Shown here: piece after piece, positions 39,381 to 46,581 of the stretch | How the letters are laid out: each line of letters opens with the position of its first letter | Numbering within the stretch: the first letter of the stretch is position 1 | DNA from: DATEUP01 sp035283065 | GTDB lineage: Archaea; Thermoplasmatota; DTKX01; DATEUP01 | Reading direction: 5' to 3' | NCBI GenBank assembly: GCA_035283065.1 | Contig: DATEUP010000100.1 | Span: forward strand, 1 to 57,906 | Length of the DNA: 57,906 bases | The notes under the pieces: model-generated | Told to the model about the DNA's origin: nothing | The model's input: the letters and a program-made list of their open reading frames with translations, nothing else | The model's database searches: none | Position numbers and translations under genes: made by a program

Positions 39381-39786
39381 GGAGGTCTTCGACGGGCTTC
39401 GCGCCGCGCGTCGTGATCTTGAGGTTGAGTTGCGAGGTCTCCGGCGAGATTGTGTTGCCGCGCACGGGCTTCTTCTTGCGCAGGCCCGACTCGTGCGTCG
39501 GCTTTTCCCGCTTCTTCTTGTGGCGCGTGCGCGCGTGGTAGCCCGTGCCTTCGCTTGCAAGGATCCGGCGGTAGCGGGTCCCCGGCAGGTCGCCGACCAT
39601 CGGGAACCCCGAGCGGTCGGAGCCGCCGGTGATCTTGAGCTTGTACCCGGGCAGCGCGACGAAGATCCCGTCGATTTCGTCGCCGATCTTCTTGCCGACG
39701 AGCGTGTTGGCGTGCTGGCCGGTCACCTTGGTTTGGAAGGACTTGCCGCCCTTGGGGTCGTTCACAACTGCGAGGAATTCAACCAT
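39349..39786 (-). CDS. rps6e: Ribosomal protein S6e (eS6)
   Basis: A 145-residue protein with EFLAVVNDPKGGKSFQTKV at the N-terminus, GKKIGDEIDG, KITGGSDRSGFPMVGDLPG, and the basic ARTRHKKKREKPTHESGLRK region typical of S6e. It belongs to the small subunit. ATG at 39786 has a TATA box (CTTATATCG) about 50-58 nt upstream. Lys/Glu-rich residues follow the core at the C-terminus (LLKAEEKKEKK). Confidence 0.95.
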   Translation of the reverse strand: MVEFLAVVNDPKGGKSFQTKVTGQHANTLVGKKIGDEIDGIFVALPGYKLKITGGSDRSGFPMVGDLPGTRYRRILASEGTGYHARTRHKKKREKPTHESGLRKKKPVRGNTISPETSQLNLKITTRGAKPVEDLLKAEEKKEKK

Positions 39787-39835
39787 CGAAGGGACACCTT
39801 GCCCGGCCGGCGAGGAAGCCGCCTAACGCGCCTTT

Positions 39836-39844
39836 CGATATAAG
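39836..39844 (-). promoter_or_regulatory. TATA box of rps6e
   Basis: CTTATATCG on the minus strand, 50-58 nt before the ATG. Confidence 0.55.
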
Positions 39845-39885
39845 CGTTGGGGGCGCGGGGCGACGGCCCCGGGACGCCTGGCTCC

Positions 39886-42210
39886 TCAAGTCGAGCCCGC
39901 GTCGCTCCGGCGCAACGAGCGGTAGAGCGCAACCCCCGCGACGGCCGCGACGGCGATGAGCCCCGCGCCCACGAGCGCAAGGAGCGCAGACGTCCCTGCC
40001 TGTGCGCCGTTGAGTTCGGTTCGAAGCCGCACGCTTTCGTTCTGCTCGGCAGCCAAGTCTGTCTGCGTTAGGTTGAGCGCCGCCCGCGCGCCGTCAAGTT
40101 CCCCGCGCAGTGCCTGAATCTCGAGGCCGAGGCCGCCTACCTGGTCCGAGATCCGCGAGAGGTTCGCGTTCGTTTGGGTCTCGATTGCGGAGGCCTGGAG
40201 GTCGAGGGTCGTGAGTTCAGCCAGGGCTTGGGCCAAGTCGGACTGCGCCTGCGCGAGGCCGGCGGCGGTCGAGTTGAGCCTCGCGTCAAGCGCGGAGCCT
40301 TGACGCGCGAGGTCGTCGGAGGTCGACTCGAGCGCGGTGCGGAGGGCGGCAAGGTCCTGCTGGAGGAGCGAGATGTTCGACTCGGCCCCGGCAAGCGAGG
40401 CGGCGGTGCGGTTCAGTCTCGCCTCAAGGTCGTCAGCCCGCGCCCGGAGGTCGGCCGCCTCGCCTTGCAAGTCCGAGATGTTGGCGTCGGTTAGGTCAAG
40501 CCGTGCGCGCGTGAGATTCAAGAGGCCGAACACGGCCGAAAGGCGCGACGCCGTTCCGATGAGTTCGTTCCGCAGCCCTTCAAGGTCTGCGCGCAAGGCG
40601 GGATAGGGGTCGTTGAAAGTCACATTGACAACCCGAGATGCGACGTTGCCCGCGAGGTCTGTGGCCTGCACAGGAATTCCGTTGGGGCCCGGTGCAAGCG
40701 CGACTACAACGCTAAACGAGCCATTCGGGGACGGATGGAGCGCCAGGCCACCCACCGAGACGGCCGCGCCAGGCTCGGCCTGGCCCGACACGCGGACGGC
40801 GGGAACCGCGAAGGACGTGTTATTCGCCGGTTCAGCGAGGGTAAGCGCGGGCGCAGCGTGGTCGTACTCGACGTACCGGTTGGCGAAGATGTTCTGGAGC
40901 CCTGCCGGCGAGCCTCCCCAGGCCACAATGAACTGCCCCGACCCGGCCACGGCCGCATCCGAGCCAAAGGCCGACAAGTTGCCTGCGCCCGGAACGCGCC
41001 ATTCCGTCGCGCGCCATCCGCCGGATGGCGTGTACCGGTTCGCGACAAGCACGCCGTCGCCAAAGTACGTGGTTGCGACCGCCTCGCCGCTCGGCGCCAC
41101 GTCAAGGGCAGGGGTTTGGGCGGCTGCGAGGCCGTACGATTCGACGGGGGCGTCCGTCCCCCAACCCGTGCCGGGGACAAATCGGTTGGCGAGCATGCCC
41201 TCCGTCGTCCCATCATGCTGCCGCCAGAGGGCCACGGCTGCCCCAAAGGCGTCCATTCCCACGGATGGGAACCACACATCGGCCGCGCCGCTCTCGACAA
41301 GGACGCGCGCGGTCCACGCGGCGCCGGGCGCGAAATGGCTGGCGTACAGGTTGAGGCTGCCGCCGCCCTGCTGGGTCCATAGCACCGTCGCGTTTCCGGC
41401 CCGATCCATCGCCACGGCTGTCTGGACGCATGCGTTTGCCGCGTCGTTTTCGAGGAGCGTGGCGGCGCCCCAGCCTCCGGCGGCCGCGAAGCGGCGGGCG
41501 TAGGCGCTCTCGGCCCCGCCGAACGACTGCACCCATACGACCGTCGCGTTGCCGCCCTCGTTCATCGCCACACTCGGTTTCGAGGCGCTCGGGCTGCCTA
41601 CGTCCAAGGCTGCGGCGGGCCCCCAACCGCCAGATGGCGTCCACACCCGCCCGACGAGATTCCAGCTTGCCCCGTCGTACTGTAGCCAGACGGCCGTCGC
41701 GTTGCCCCCGGGCGAGACGGCAAGGTCGGGCTCCGTGAGGGAGTTCGCCTGCGTAGTGAGCGTGACGGTGGGCTCCCACCCCCAGCCGCCCACGAAATGC
41801 GCCGCGAAGATCGCGCTTGCCGAGCCCGCAGCGTTGAAGTGGTTCCAGAGGAAGAAGGCGCCTCCCGAGGCATCGGCCGCGACGCGGGGGTCGACGGCGT
41901 TGCCCGTCGTGTTGTTCCCGCCAAAGGACGAATTCGAAAGCACTCGTGCCTCGCCCCACCCGACGCCGGGGGCCATGCGGTTTGCCCACACTTCGATTCG
42001 GGTGCCATTGTACTGCTGCCAGATGGCGAAGACATTGCCGTTCTCGTCGGCGTCCACCCGGGGCTCCTCCCCAAAGGTGGCGGTGCCAGCCTGGAGGAGC
42101 GCGGAGACGCCCCAACCCTCCGGCGGCGCCCCGCCGGAGGCCGAGCCGGAGAGCCCGACCAATAGGGCGTTTGTAAGCAAGCCTACAACCAAGAGGATTC
42201 CAAGCTTCAT
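39886..42210 (-). CDS. Surface protein: propeller-like head, Ig-like domain, long coiled-coil stalk, membrane anchor
   Basis: A 774-residue envelope protein. The signal peptide is MKLGILLVVGLLTNALLVG. Residues 30-430 carry seven or eight repeats ending in WLQYDG, WVQSFGG, WTQQGGG or WRQHDG with A-x-D-x-x-G-N-A-T turns, like a sialidase or YncE-type propeller. Then comes one Ig-like module (PALTLAEPANNTSFAVP). A coiled coil of about 220 residues with many N-x-S/T sequons follows (LEARLNRTAASLAGAESNIS). It ends with a membrane helix (LLALVGAGLIAVAAVAGVAL) and YRSLRRSD. ATG 42210 is chosen; GTG 42219 is possible. It probably displays a binding head on a stalk. Confidence 0.75.
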   Translation of the reverse strand: MKLGILLVVGLLTNALLVGLSGSASGGAPPEGWGVSALLQAGTATFGEEPRVDADENGNVFAIWQQYNGTRIEVWANRMAPGVGWGEARVLSNSSFGGNNTTGNAVDPRVAADASGGAFFLWNHFNAAGSASAIFAAHFVGGWGWEPTVTLTTQANSLTEPDLAVSPGGNATAVWLQYDGASWNLVGRVWTPSGGWGPAAALDVGSPSASKPSVAMNEGGNATVVWVQSFGGAESAYARRFAAAGGWGAATLLENDAANACVQTAVAMDRAGNATVLWTQQGGGSLNLYASHFAPGAAWTARVLVESGAADVWFPSVGMDAFGAAVALWRQHDGTTEGMLANRFVPGTGWGTDAPVESYGLAAAQTPALDVAPSGEAVATTYFGDGVLVANRYTPSGGWRATEWRVPGAGNLSAFGSDAAVAGSGQFIVAWGGSPAGLQNIFANRYVEYDHAAPALTLAEPANNTSFAVPAVRVSGQAEPGAAVSVGGLALHPSPNGSFSVVVALAPGPNGIPVQATDLAGNVASRVVNVTFNDPYPALRADLEGLRNELIGTASRLSAVFGLLNLTRARLDLTDANISDLQGEAADLRARADDLEARLNRTAASLAGAESNISLLQQDLAALRTALESTSDDLARQGSALDARLNSTAAGLAQAQSDLAQALAELTTLDLQASAIETQTNANLSRISDQVGGLGLEIQALRGELDGARAALNLTQTDLAAEQNESVRLRTELNGAQAGTSALLALVGAGLIAVAAVAGVALYRSLRRSDAGST

Positions 42211-42367
42211 GGTAGCCACACTCCAGCCGCGGCGGCGCGCAAGGCCCGCAGCGACATGGCCAATTCGCCGAGCCCCTATTTACGCCCGGCGGTGGACTGG
42301 GGCTGCCGATCCTTGACGGACACCTTGCGGGCGGCCGCGCGCGGCCCCTTCGCCTCGTTCCCGAGGC

Positions 42368-42817
42368 TCAGAGTTCTCCGCCGCCCACGCCCGACGAGCC
42401 CATGCCTGTGCCGCCGCCGCCCCCGCTGCCGGTCTCTTCCATCCCGCCTTCACCCGTGGCGCCCGGGCGCACCTTGCGCGGCGAGAGCCGCCGCTCCACG
42501 ACGGCGATGAGGTCGCGCTTGAAGTCCTTCGAGATGTTCGTGGCCACCTGGAGGTCCGAGAGCTTCATCCCCTCGAGGCGGCCGAAGAGCTCCTCCGAGA
42601 GGTTCCAAACGGACGCGACGACCTCAAGGTCCCTGCGCGTGACGACGGCGTTCGGGTTCACCGTGAGCACGGGGGGCGGCGGCGCGGGCGGGGGCTTCGG
42701 GACGAGCGGCGGCGCCGCGAGGTTCGGGAGAATCCGGGGCCTTGCGGGGGCGCCCCCCGCGCGCTTGGCGCGCCGGAGGACCTCGTCTCCGACCGTTGCC
42801 GAACCCCCCCTTGCCAG
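42368..42817 (-). CDS. Hypothetical protein with non-standard start
   Basis: About 149 residues. The middle part is convincing coding sequence: LTVNPNAVVTRRDLEVVASV, WNLSEELFGRLEGMKLSDL, and KDFKRDLIAVVERRLSPRK, which looks helical and could be a small nucleic-acid or protein-binding domain. It is flanked by a Pro-rich segment (PLVPKPPPAPPPPV) and a Gly/Ser C-terminus. There is no ATG, GTG or TTG between the TATA box at 42861 and this core, so I infer CTG at 42817. It is divergent from the deacetylase gene. Family unknown. Confidence 0.5.
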   Translation of the reverse strand: MARGGSATVGDEVLRRAKRAGGAPARPRILPNLAAPPLVPKPPPAPPPPVLTVNPNAVVTRRDLEVVASVWNLSEELFGRLEGMKLSDLQVATNISKDFKRDLIAVVERRLSPRKVRPGATGEGGMEETGSGGGGGTGMGSSGVGGGEL

Positions 42818-42860
42818 GTAAGGAACCCCCGCTTGAAAAGGCGCGGCGTCCCGAATGGGG

Positions 42861-42883
42861 TATATGCGTCCAGTTAGATAAAA
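42861..42883. promoter_or_regulatory. Back-to-back TATA boxes of the hypothetical gene (minus) and the deacetylase gene (plus)
   Basis: GCATATACC reads on the minus strand about 45 nt before CTG 42817. GTTAGATAAAA (42873-42883) reads on the plus strand about 30 nt before ATG 42911, predicting a leaderless deacetylase mRNA. Confidence 0.5.
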
Positions 42884-42910
42884 CCCTTCAAGTCGAGGGG
42901 TAAAGAGCCG

Positions 42911-43930
42911 ATGAAATTCGTGTACGACGCCCGGTGCGAAGACCACGTCCAGTGGCCCGGCCACCCGGAGCGGCCCGAGCGCGTGAAGGCGATTGTCGAA
43001 CGGCTCGCGGCCGAGGCGCCGCGCCGCAAGTTCCTCGCGCCAACCGCAGCAACCAAGCGCGACCTCATGCGCGTGCACGACGAGGCCTTCGTCGAGAGGT
43101 TGCGGCAGGCGAAGGAAGGCCCGCTCGACGCGGACACCTTCATCCACAAGGGCACCTACGCGCTCGCGCTCCTCGCGGCGGGGGCCGCGCTTACCGGCGC
43201 GCGCGAGGTCGTGAAGGGCCCCGAGGAAGTTTTCGCCCTCACGCGGCCGCCCGGCCACCACGCGGGCGCGGACTTCGCCGGGGGATTTTGCTACTTCAAC
43301 AACGCCGCGGTGGCGGCGGACTTCCTGTCGCGCGAAGAAGGGCTTGCCCCCGTCGCGGTCGTCGACTTCGATGTCCACCACGGCAACGGGACGCAGGCCA
43401 TTTTCCAGAAGCGCCGCGACATCGTCTACCTCTCGACGCACCAGTGGGGGATCTTCCCCGGCACGGGGGCGGCCGACGAGGTCGGAAAGGGCCCCGGGCG
43501 CGGACGCACCGTGAATGTGCCGCTGCCCGCCGGGTCTGGGGACCGGACCTTCGAGGTCGCGTGGGAGCGGATCTTCCTGCCCGTGCTCGAGGAGGCCCGC
43601 CCGCAGGCCGTGGTCGTCTCCCTCGGGCTCGACGCCCACTACGAAGATCCTCTGGCGGGGCTCTCGTTGAGCTCGCCAGCCTACATCGAGATGTGCCGCA
43701 AGGTCGCGGAGTTTGCAAGGAAGCGCGCGCGCGCGAAGGCGCTTTTCGTGCTCGAGGGCGGCTACAACCTCACGGCGCTTGGCGAGACCGTCGCGGGGCT
43801 TGCCGCGACGCTCGAGGGCCGCCCTGCGAAGACCGGGCTCAACACCGTGGCGGACGCCTCCGGGGTCGGGGCGAAGGCCGTCGAGGAAGCGGCCGCCGTC
43901 CAGCGCGCGCACTGGGCGCTGAATGCCTGA
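42911..43930 (+). CDS. Histone deacetylase superfamily zinc hydrolase
   Basis: A 339-residue class II-like HDAC/AcuC/acetylpolyamine amidohydrolase. The signatures are HPERPERVKAIVE, RPPGHHA with the catalytic His pair, VVDFDVHHGNGTQ (Asp and His zinc ligands), SLGLDAHYEDPL (third ligand) and LEGGYNL. Substrates could be acetyl-lysine proteins, such as acetylated enzymes made by the GNAT protein in this window, or acetylpolyamines. ATG at 42911 lies about 30 nt from a TATA box. Convergent with the CBS gene (9 nt). Confidence 0.92.
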   Translation: MKFVYDARCEDHVQWPGHPERPERVKAIVERLAAEAPRRKFLAPTAATKRDLMRVHDEAFVERLRQAKEGPLDADTFIHKGTYALALLAAGAALTGAREVVKGPEEVFALTRPPGHHAGADFAGGFCYFNNAAVAADFLSREEGLAPVAVVDFDVHHGNGTQAIFQKRRDIVYLSTHQWGIFPGTGAADEVGKGPGRGRTVNVPLPAGSGDRTFEVAWERIFLPVLEEARPQAVVVSLGLDAHYEDPLAGLSLSSPAYIEMCRKVAEFARKRARAKALFVLEGGYNLTALGETVAGLAATLEGRPAKTGLNTVADASGVGAKAVEEAAAVQRAHWALNA

Positions 43931-43939
43931 CTCGGCCCC

Positions 43940-45130
43940 TCACGTGAGCTTGGCCGGGCCCCGGCGGGGCTCGCCCGAGCGCGCCTTCCGGGGGCTCGGC
44001 CGCCTCCGGTCCTTGTCGCGCAGGACCTGCTTCTCGAGCCTCTCGAGGACGCCCGCGACCGCGCGCATGAGGTCGTCGTCCTCTGCCGTGGCCGTGAAGA
44101 GCCCGACATCCGTCTGGAGGCGCGCGCGCACTTCGGCGCGGTGCCCGTAGGTCCGGTGGTGCTCCATCACGTGCGCGTTGAACGTCCGGGGGCGCACGTG
44201 GGATGCGAGCTTGAGGACCGCGGGCTCGACGGCCGCGAAGACGTCCTCGAGGACGAAGGGGTCGTGGCCCTCGAGCCCCGTGACCTGGAGGAACACGCCT
44301 TCCCGGGGCGCCAGCGAGGCGATCATGTCGATGAGGTCGGCTTTCGTCACGATCCCGTCGGGCGCGTCCTTCTCCGCGATGACGACGGAGGAAGCCTTCG
44401 TCTCGATCATCCGGTCGATGAGGTCGCCGACGAGCGCCGTTCGCGGCGCGTCGACGACGGGCGAGGTCATGACGCCTTCGACCGTCATGGCGCCTTTCTT
44501 CTCCCGGGTCGGCGAGCCCTTGGGCACGCGCCGCTGCGCCGTCCACCCCGCGTAGAGCCGCAAGATGTCGCGGCCGCTCACGACGCCCGCAAGGCGCCCG
44601 CCGTCGTCGACGACGGGGATCGTCGGCTCGTCGAGCTTTCGAAGCTGGTCGAGGGCGAAGTCGAGGGTGTCGCTCGTGCGCACGACCACGGGGTCGGGCG
44701 TCATGACCGCGTGGGCAGGCAGCGCGCAGATCTCGCGGTCGCCCTTGAGGATCTCGAGGAGGCGCCAGCGCGTGAGGTGCCCCGCGAGCGTGCGCCCGTC
44801 CGCCTCGAGCACGGGGACCTGCCTGAACCCGCTCGACAGGAGCGCCTCCGCCCCCTTGGAGAGGGGGTCCTCGACGGTGAGGCGCGGGGGGACGACGAGG
44901 AGGCTCGATACGAGCGTGTCGAGCGAGAGGCGGCGCCTCTTGAGGAGCGTGTCATCCGAGAGGACGCCGAGGAGGTCGCCACGGGGCCCCACGACGGCGA
45001 CCTCGTGGAGGCCGGCCTTCTTCATCGTGCCAAGCGCCTTGCCGAGGTGCGCGTCGGGCGGCAGGGTGGCTGGCAGCGGCTCGACCGCATCGGCAAGAGT
45101 CATCTCTTCGAGTCGCAAGGTTTTGGCCAT
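43940..45130 (-). CDS. Four-CBS-domain protein fused to a ribosome-hibernation (S30AE/HPF)-like domain
   Basis: A 396-residue protein. Four CBS motifs form two Bateman modules: HEVAVVGPRGDLLGVLSDD, RQVPVLEADGRTLAGHLTR, PTIPVVDDGGRLAGVVSGR, and SSVVIAEKDAPDGIVTKAD. The last 110 residues differ: FLQVTGLEGHDPFVLEDV..., HRAEVRARLQTDVGLFTAT, DDDLMRAVAGVLERLEKQ, which resembles the HPF/RaiA (S30AE) fold. It would sense adenosine ligands and block or protect ribosomes in low-energy states; this is inferred. ATG 45130 lies about 31-40 nt from the TATA box GGTTTTAACT. Confidence 0.82.
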   Translation of the reverse strand: MAKTLRLEEMTLADAVEPLPATLPPDAHLGKALGTMKKAGLHEVAVVGPRGDLLGVLSDDTLLKRRRLSLDTLVSSLLVVPPRLTVEDPLSKGAEALLSSGFRQVPVLEADGRTLAGHLTRWRLLEILKGDREICALPAHAVMTPDPVVVRTSDTLDFALDQLRKLDEPTIPVVDDGGRLAGVVSGRDILRLYAGWTAQRRVPKGSPTREKKGAMTVEGVMTSPVVDAPRTALVGDLIDRMIETKASSVVIAEKDAPDGIVTKADLIDMIASLAPREGVFLQVTGLEGHDPFVLEDVFAAVEPAVLKLASHVRPRTFNAHVMEHHRTYGHRAEVRARLQTDVGLFTATAEDDDLMRAVAGVLERLEKQVLRDKDRRRPSPRKARSGEPRRGPAKLT

Positions 45131-45160
45131 GGAACCGTGACGTGCATGGCCTCTGGCGAA

Positions 45161-45170
45161 AGTTAAAACC
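45161..45170 (-). promoter_or_regulatory. TATA box of the CBS/hibernation gene
   Basis: GGTTTTAACT on the minus strand, 31-40 nt before ATG 45130. Confidence 0.45.
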
Positions 45171-45193
45171 TTGGACAGGGGTGCTACGGCGCG

Positions 45194-45733
45194 GTGAGGT
45201 TGGCACTTACCGGCACGCCGGGCACGGGCAAGACGCAGGTCGGCCGGGCGCTCGAGCGCTCCGGGTTCCGCGTCGTATGGCTGAATGAGGAAGCGGCGCG
45301 CGCGGGGGCGGTCGTGGGCAGGGACGCAAGGCGCGGCGCGCTTGAGGTCGACGTGCGGAGGCTCGACCGGTGGGTGTCCAAGAACCTCGCGGGCGTCGAA
45401 AGCCCCGTGATCCTCGAAGGCCACCTCTCGCACCACCTCAGCGTCGACCGCGCCGTGGTGCTTCGCTGCGCGCCCCGCGTCCTTGCCAGGCGGTTGAGGC
45501 GCCGGGGGTGGAGCGAGCGCAAGGTGAGGGAGAACACGTGCGCGGAGGCGCTCGGCGTGATCGTCACCGAGGCCGTGGGACGGCTCGGCCGGGCCCGCGT
45601 GTTTGAGCTCGACACGTGCGGCGCTTCCGCCCGCGAGCGCGCGGGGCGCGTCGCCCGCATTGCGGCGGGCGGGGGCGAGGGCGACCTTGCAGGCCGGGTC
45701 GACTTCCTCGAGGAGGCGCCGCGTTGGTGCTAG
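45194..45733 (+). CDS. AK6/Fap7-type adenylate kinase
   Basis: A 179-residue P-loop kinase. LTGTPGTGKTQVGRAL is the P-loop. LEGHLSHHLSVD and RLRRRGWSERKVRENTCAEA match the archaeal Fap7/hCINAP (AK6) group rather than classical Adk. This family combines NMP-kinase chemistry with a role in small-subunit maturation. GTG at 45194 is the start. Its last codons overlap the start of the next gene by 10 nt, so the two are coupled. Confidence 0.88.
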   Translation: MRLALTGTPGTGKTQVGRALERSGFRVVWLNEEAARAGAVVGRDARRGALEVDVRRLDRWVSKNLAGVESPVILEGHLSHHLSVDRAVVLRCAPRVLARRLRRRGWSERKVRENTCAEALGVIVTEAVGRLGRARVFELDTCGASARERAGRVARIAAGGGEGDLAGRVDFLEEAPRWC

Positions 45734-46389
45734 ATGAGTACCGGGGTGTGGGCGAGCGGTGGCTCGCACCCCTTGCAGACCGCCTGGCAAGAGGCGGCGC
45801 CGACCGCCTCACGTGGGCCTCCCTCGTATGCGCCGGCGCCGCGGGGGTCTGCTACACGCAGGCCTCGCCGGAGGCGCCGCTCTTCCTCGTCCTCGGGGCC
45901 CTCTTTGTCGTTGGAAACGCCGTCCTTGACGCGCTCGACGGGATCGTGGCCCGCAAGACCGGCACGGCCTCGAAGGCCGGCGACTTCCTCGACCACGCGC
46001 TCGACCGCTACGCCGACCTCTTCATCATCGGCGGGCTTGCCGCCTCGGGGTTCGGGGGGTTTGCATGGGGGTTCTACGCCGTCACGGGTGTGTTCCTCAC
46101 AAGCTACATGGGGACGCAGGCGGCGGCCGTCGGCCTCAAGCGCGACTACAAGGGAGTCCTGGGGCGAGCGGACCGCCTGATCCTCCTCACGTTCGTACCG
46201 CTCCTTGCGGCCGTGCTTGTCCTTGGGGGCCTGCCCTCGACCTTCCTCCTCCCCGGCGGACTCGACGCCTACGGGCTGCCCCCTTCGGTCACGCTGATCC
46301 AAGGGCTGCTGGGGACTTTTGCGGTTCTTGGCCACGCGACGGCCGTGCAGCGGTTCCGGCGCGCCCGCGCGGCGCTTGTCGCGGGGTAA
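45724..46389 (+). CDS. CDP-alcohol phosphatidyltransferase
   Basis: A 221-residue integral membrane enzyme with about six hydrophobic segments. The CDP-alcohol signature D-x2-DG-x2-AR-x8-G-x3-D-x3-D is complete in NAVLDALDGIVARKTG followed by GDFLDHALDR. It joins a polar head group to CDP-archaeol; archaetidylinositol phosphate or archaetidylglycerol phosphate synthase are the likely forms. TTG 45724 has AGGAGG 7 nt before it; GTG 45727 is the alternative. It overlaps the AK6 gene. Confidence 0.88.
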   Translation: MVLDEYRGVGERWLAPLADRLARGGADRLTWASLVCAGAAGVCYTQASPEAPLFLVLGALFVVGNAVLDALDGIVARKTGTASKAGDFLDHALDRYADLFIIGGLAASGFGGFAWGFYAVTGVFLTSYMGTQAAAVGLKRDYKGVLGRADRLILLTFVPLLAAVLVLGGLPSTFLLPGGLDAYGLPPSVTLIQGLLGTFAVLGHATAVQRFRRARAALVAG

Positions 46390-46520
46390 GACCCCCGGCG
46401 GCGCGCCCACGCCCGCGCCCGTTTCCATCCTTGTGAACACGTTGTTGGCAGGTCGGTGGCGCCGCTCGAAGCCTTCATATATGGACGCCTTGATCCTGGC
46501 GCACTCCGCCCGAATGCTGG

Positions 46521-46533
46521 CGGTGTATCTATC
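46521..46533 (+). promoter_or_regulatory. Putative promoter of the calcium-repeat protein gene
   Basis: CGGTGTATCTATC lies about 50-60 nt before the GTG. A second AT-rich element, TTCATATATGG, occurs near 46475-46485. Either would place the start within the 192-nt gap after the phosphatidyltransferase gene. Confidence 0.35.
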
Positions 46534-46581
46534 GGAAGTTGAAAGGCTCCGAAACTTCCAAAGCGAATCGAGGGACGATCC

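Noticed and set aside
42402..42821. A 139-codon plus-strand frame over the hypothetical gene
   Set aside because: The minus frame gives a better protein-like core (helical segments with mixed charge) and has a TATA box; the plus product is Ser/Arg/Pro-rich like other shadow frames.
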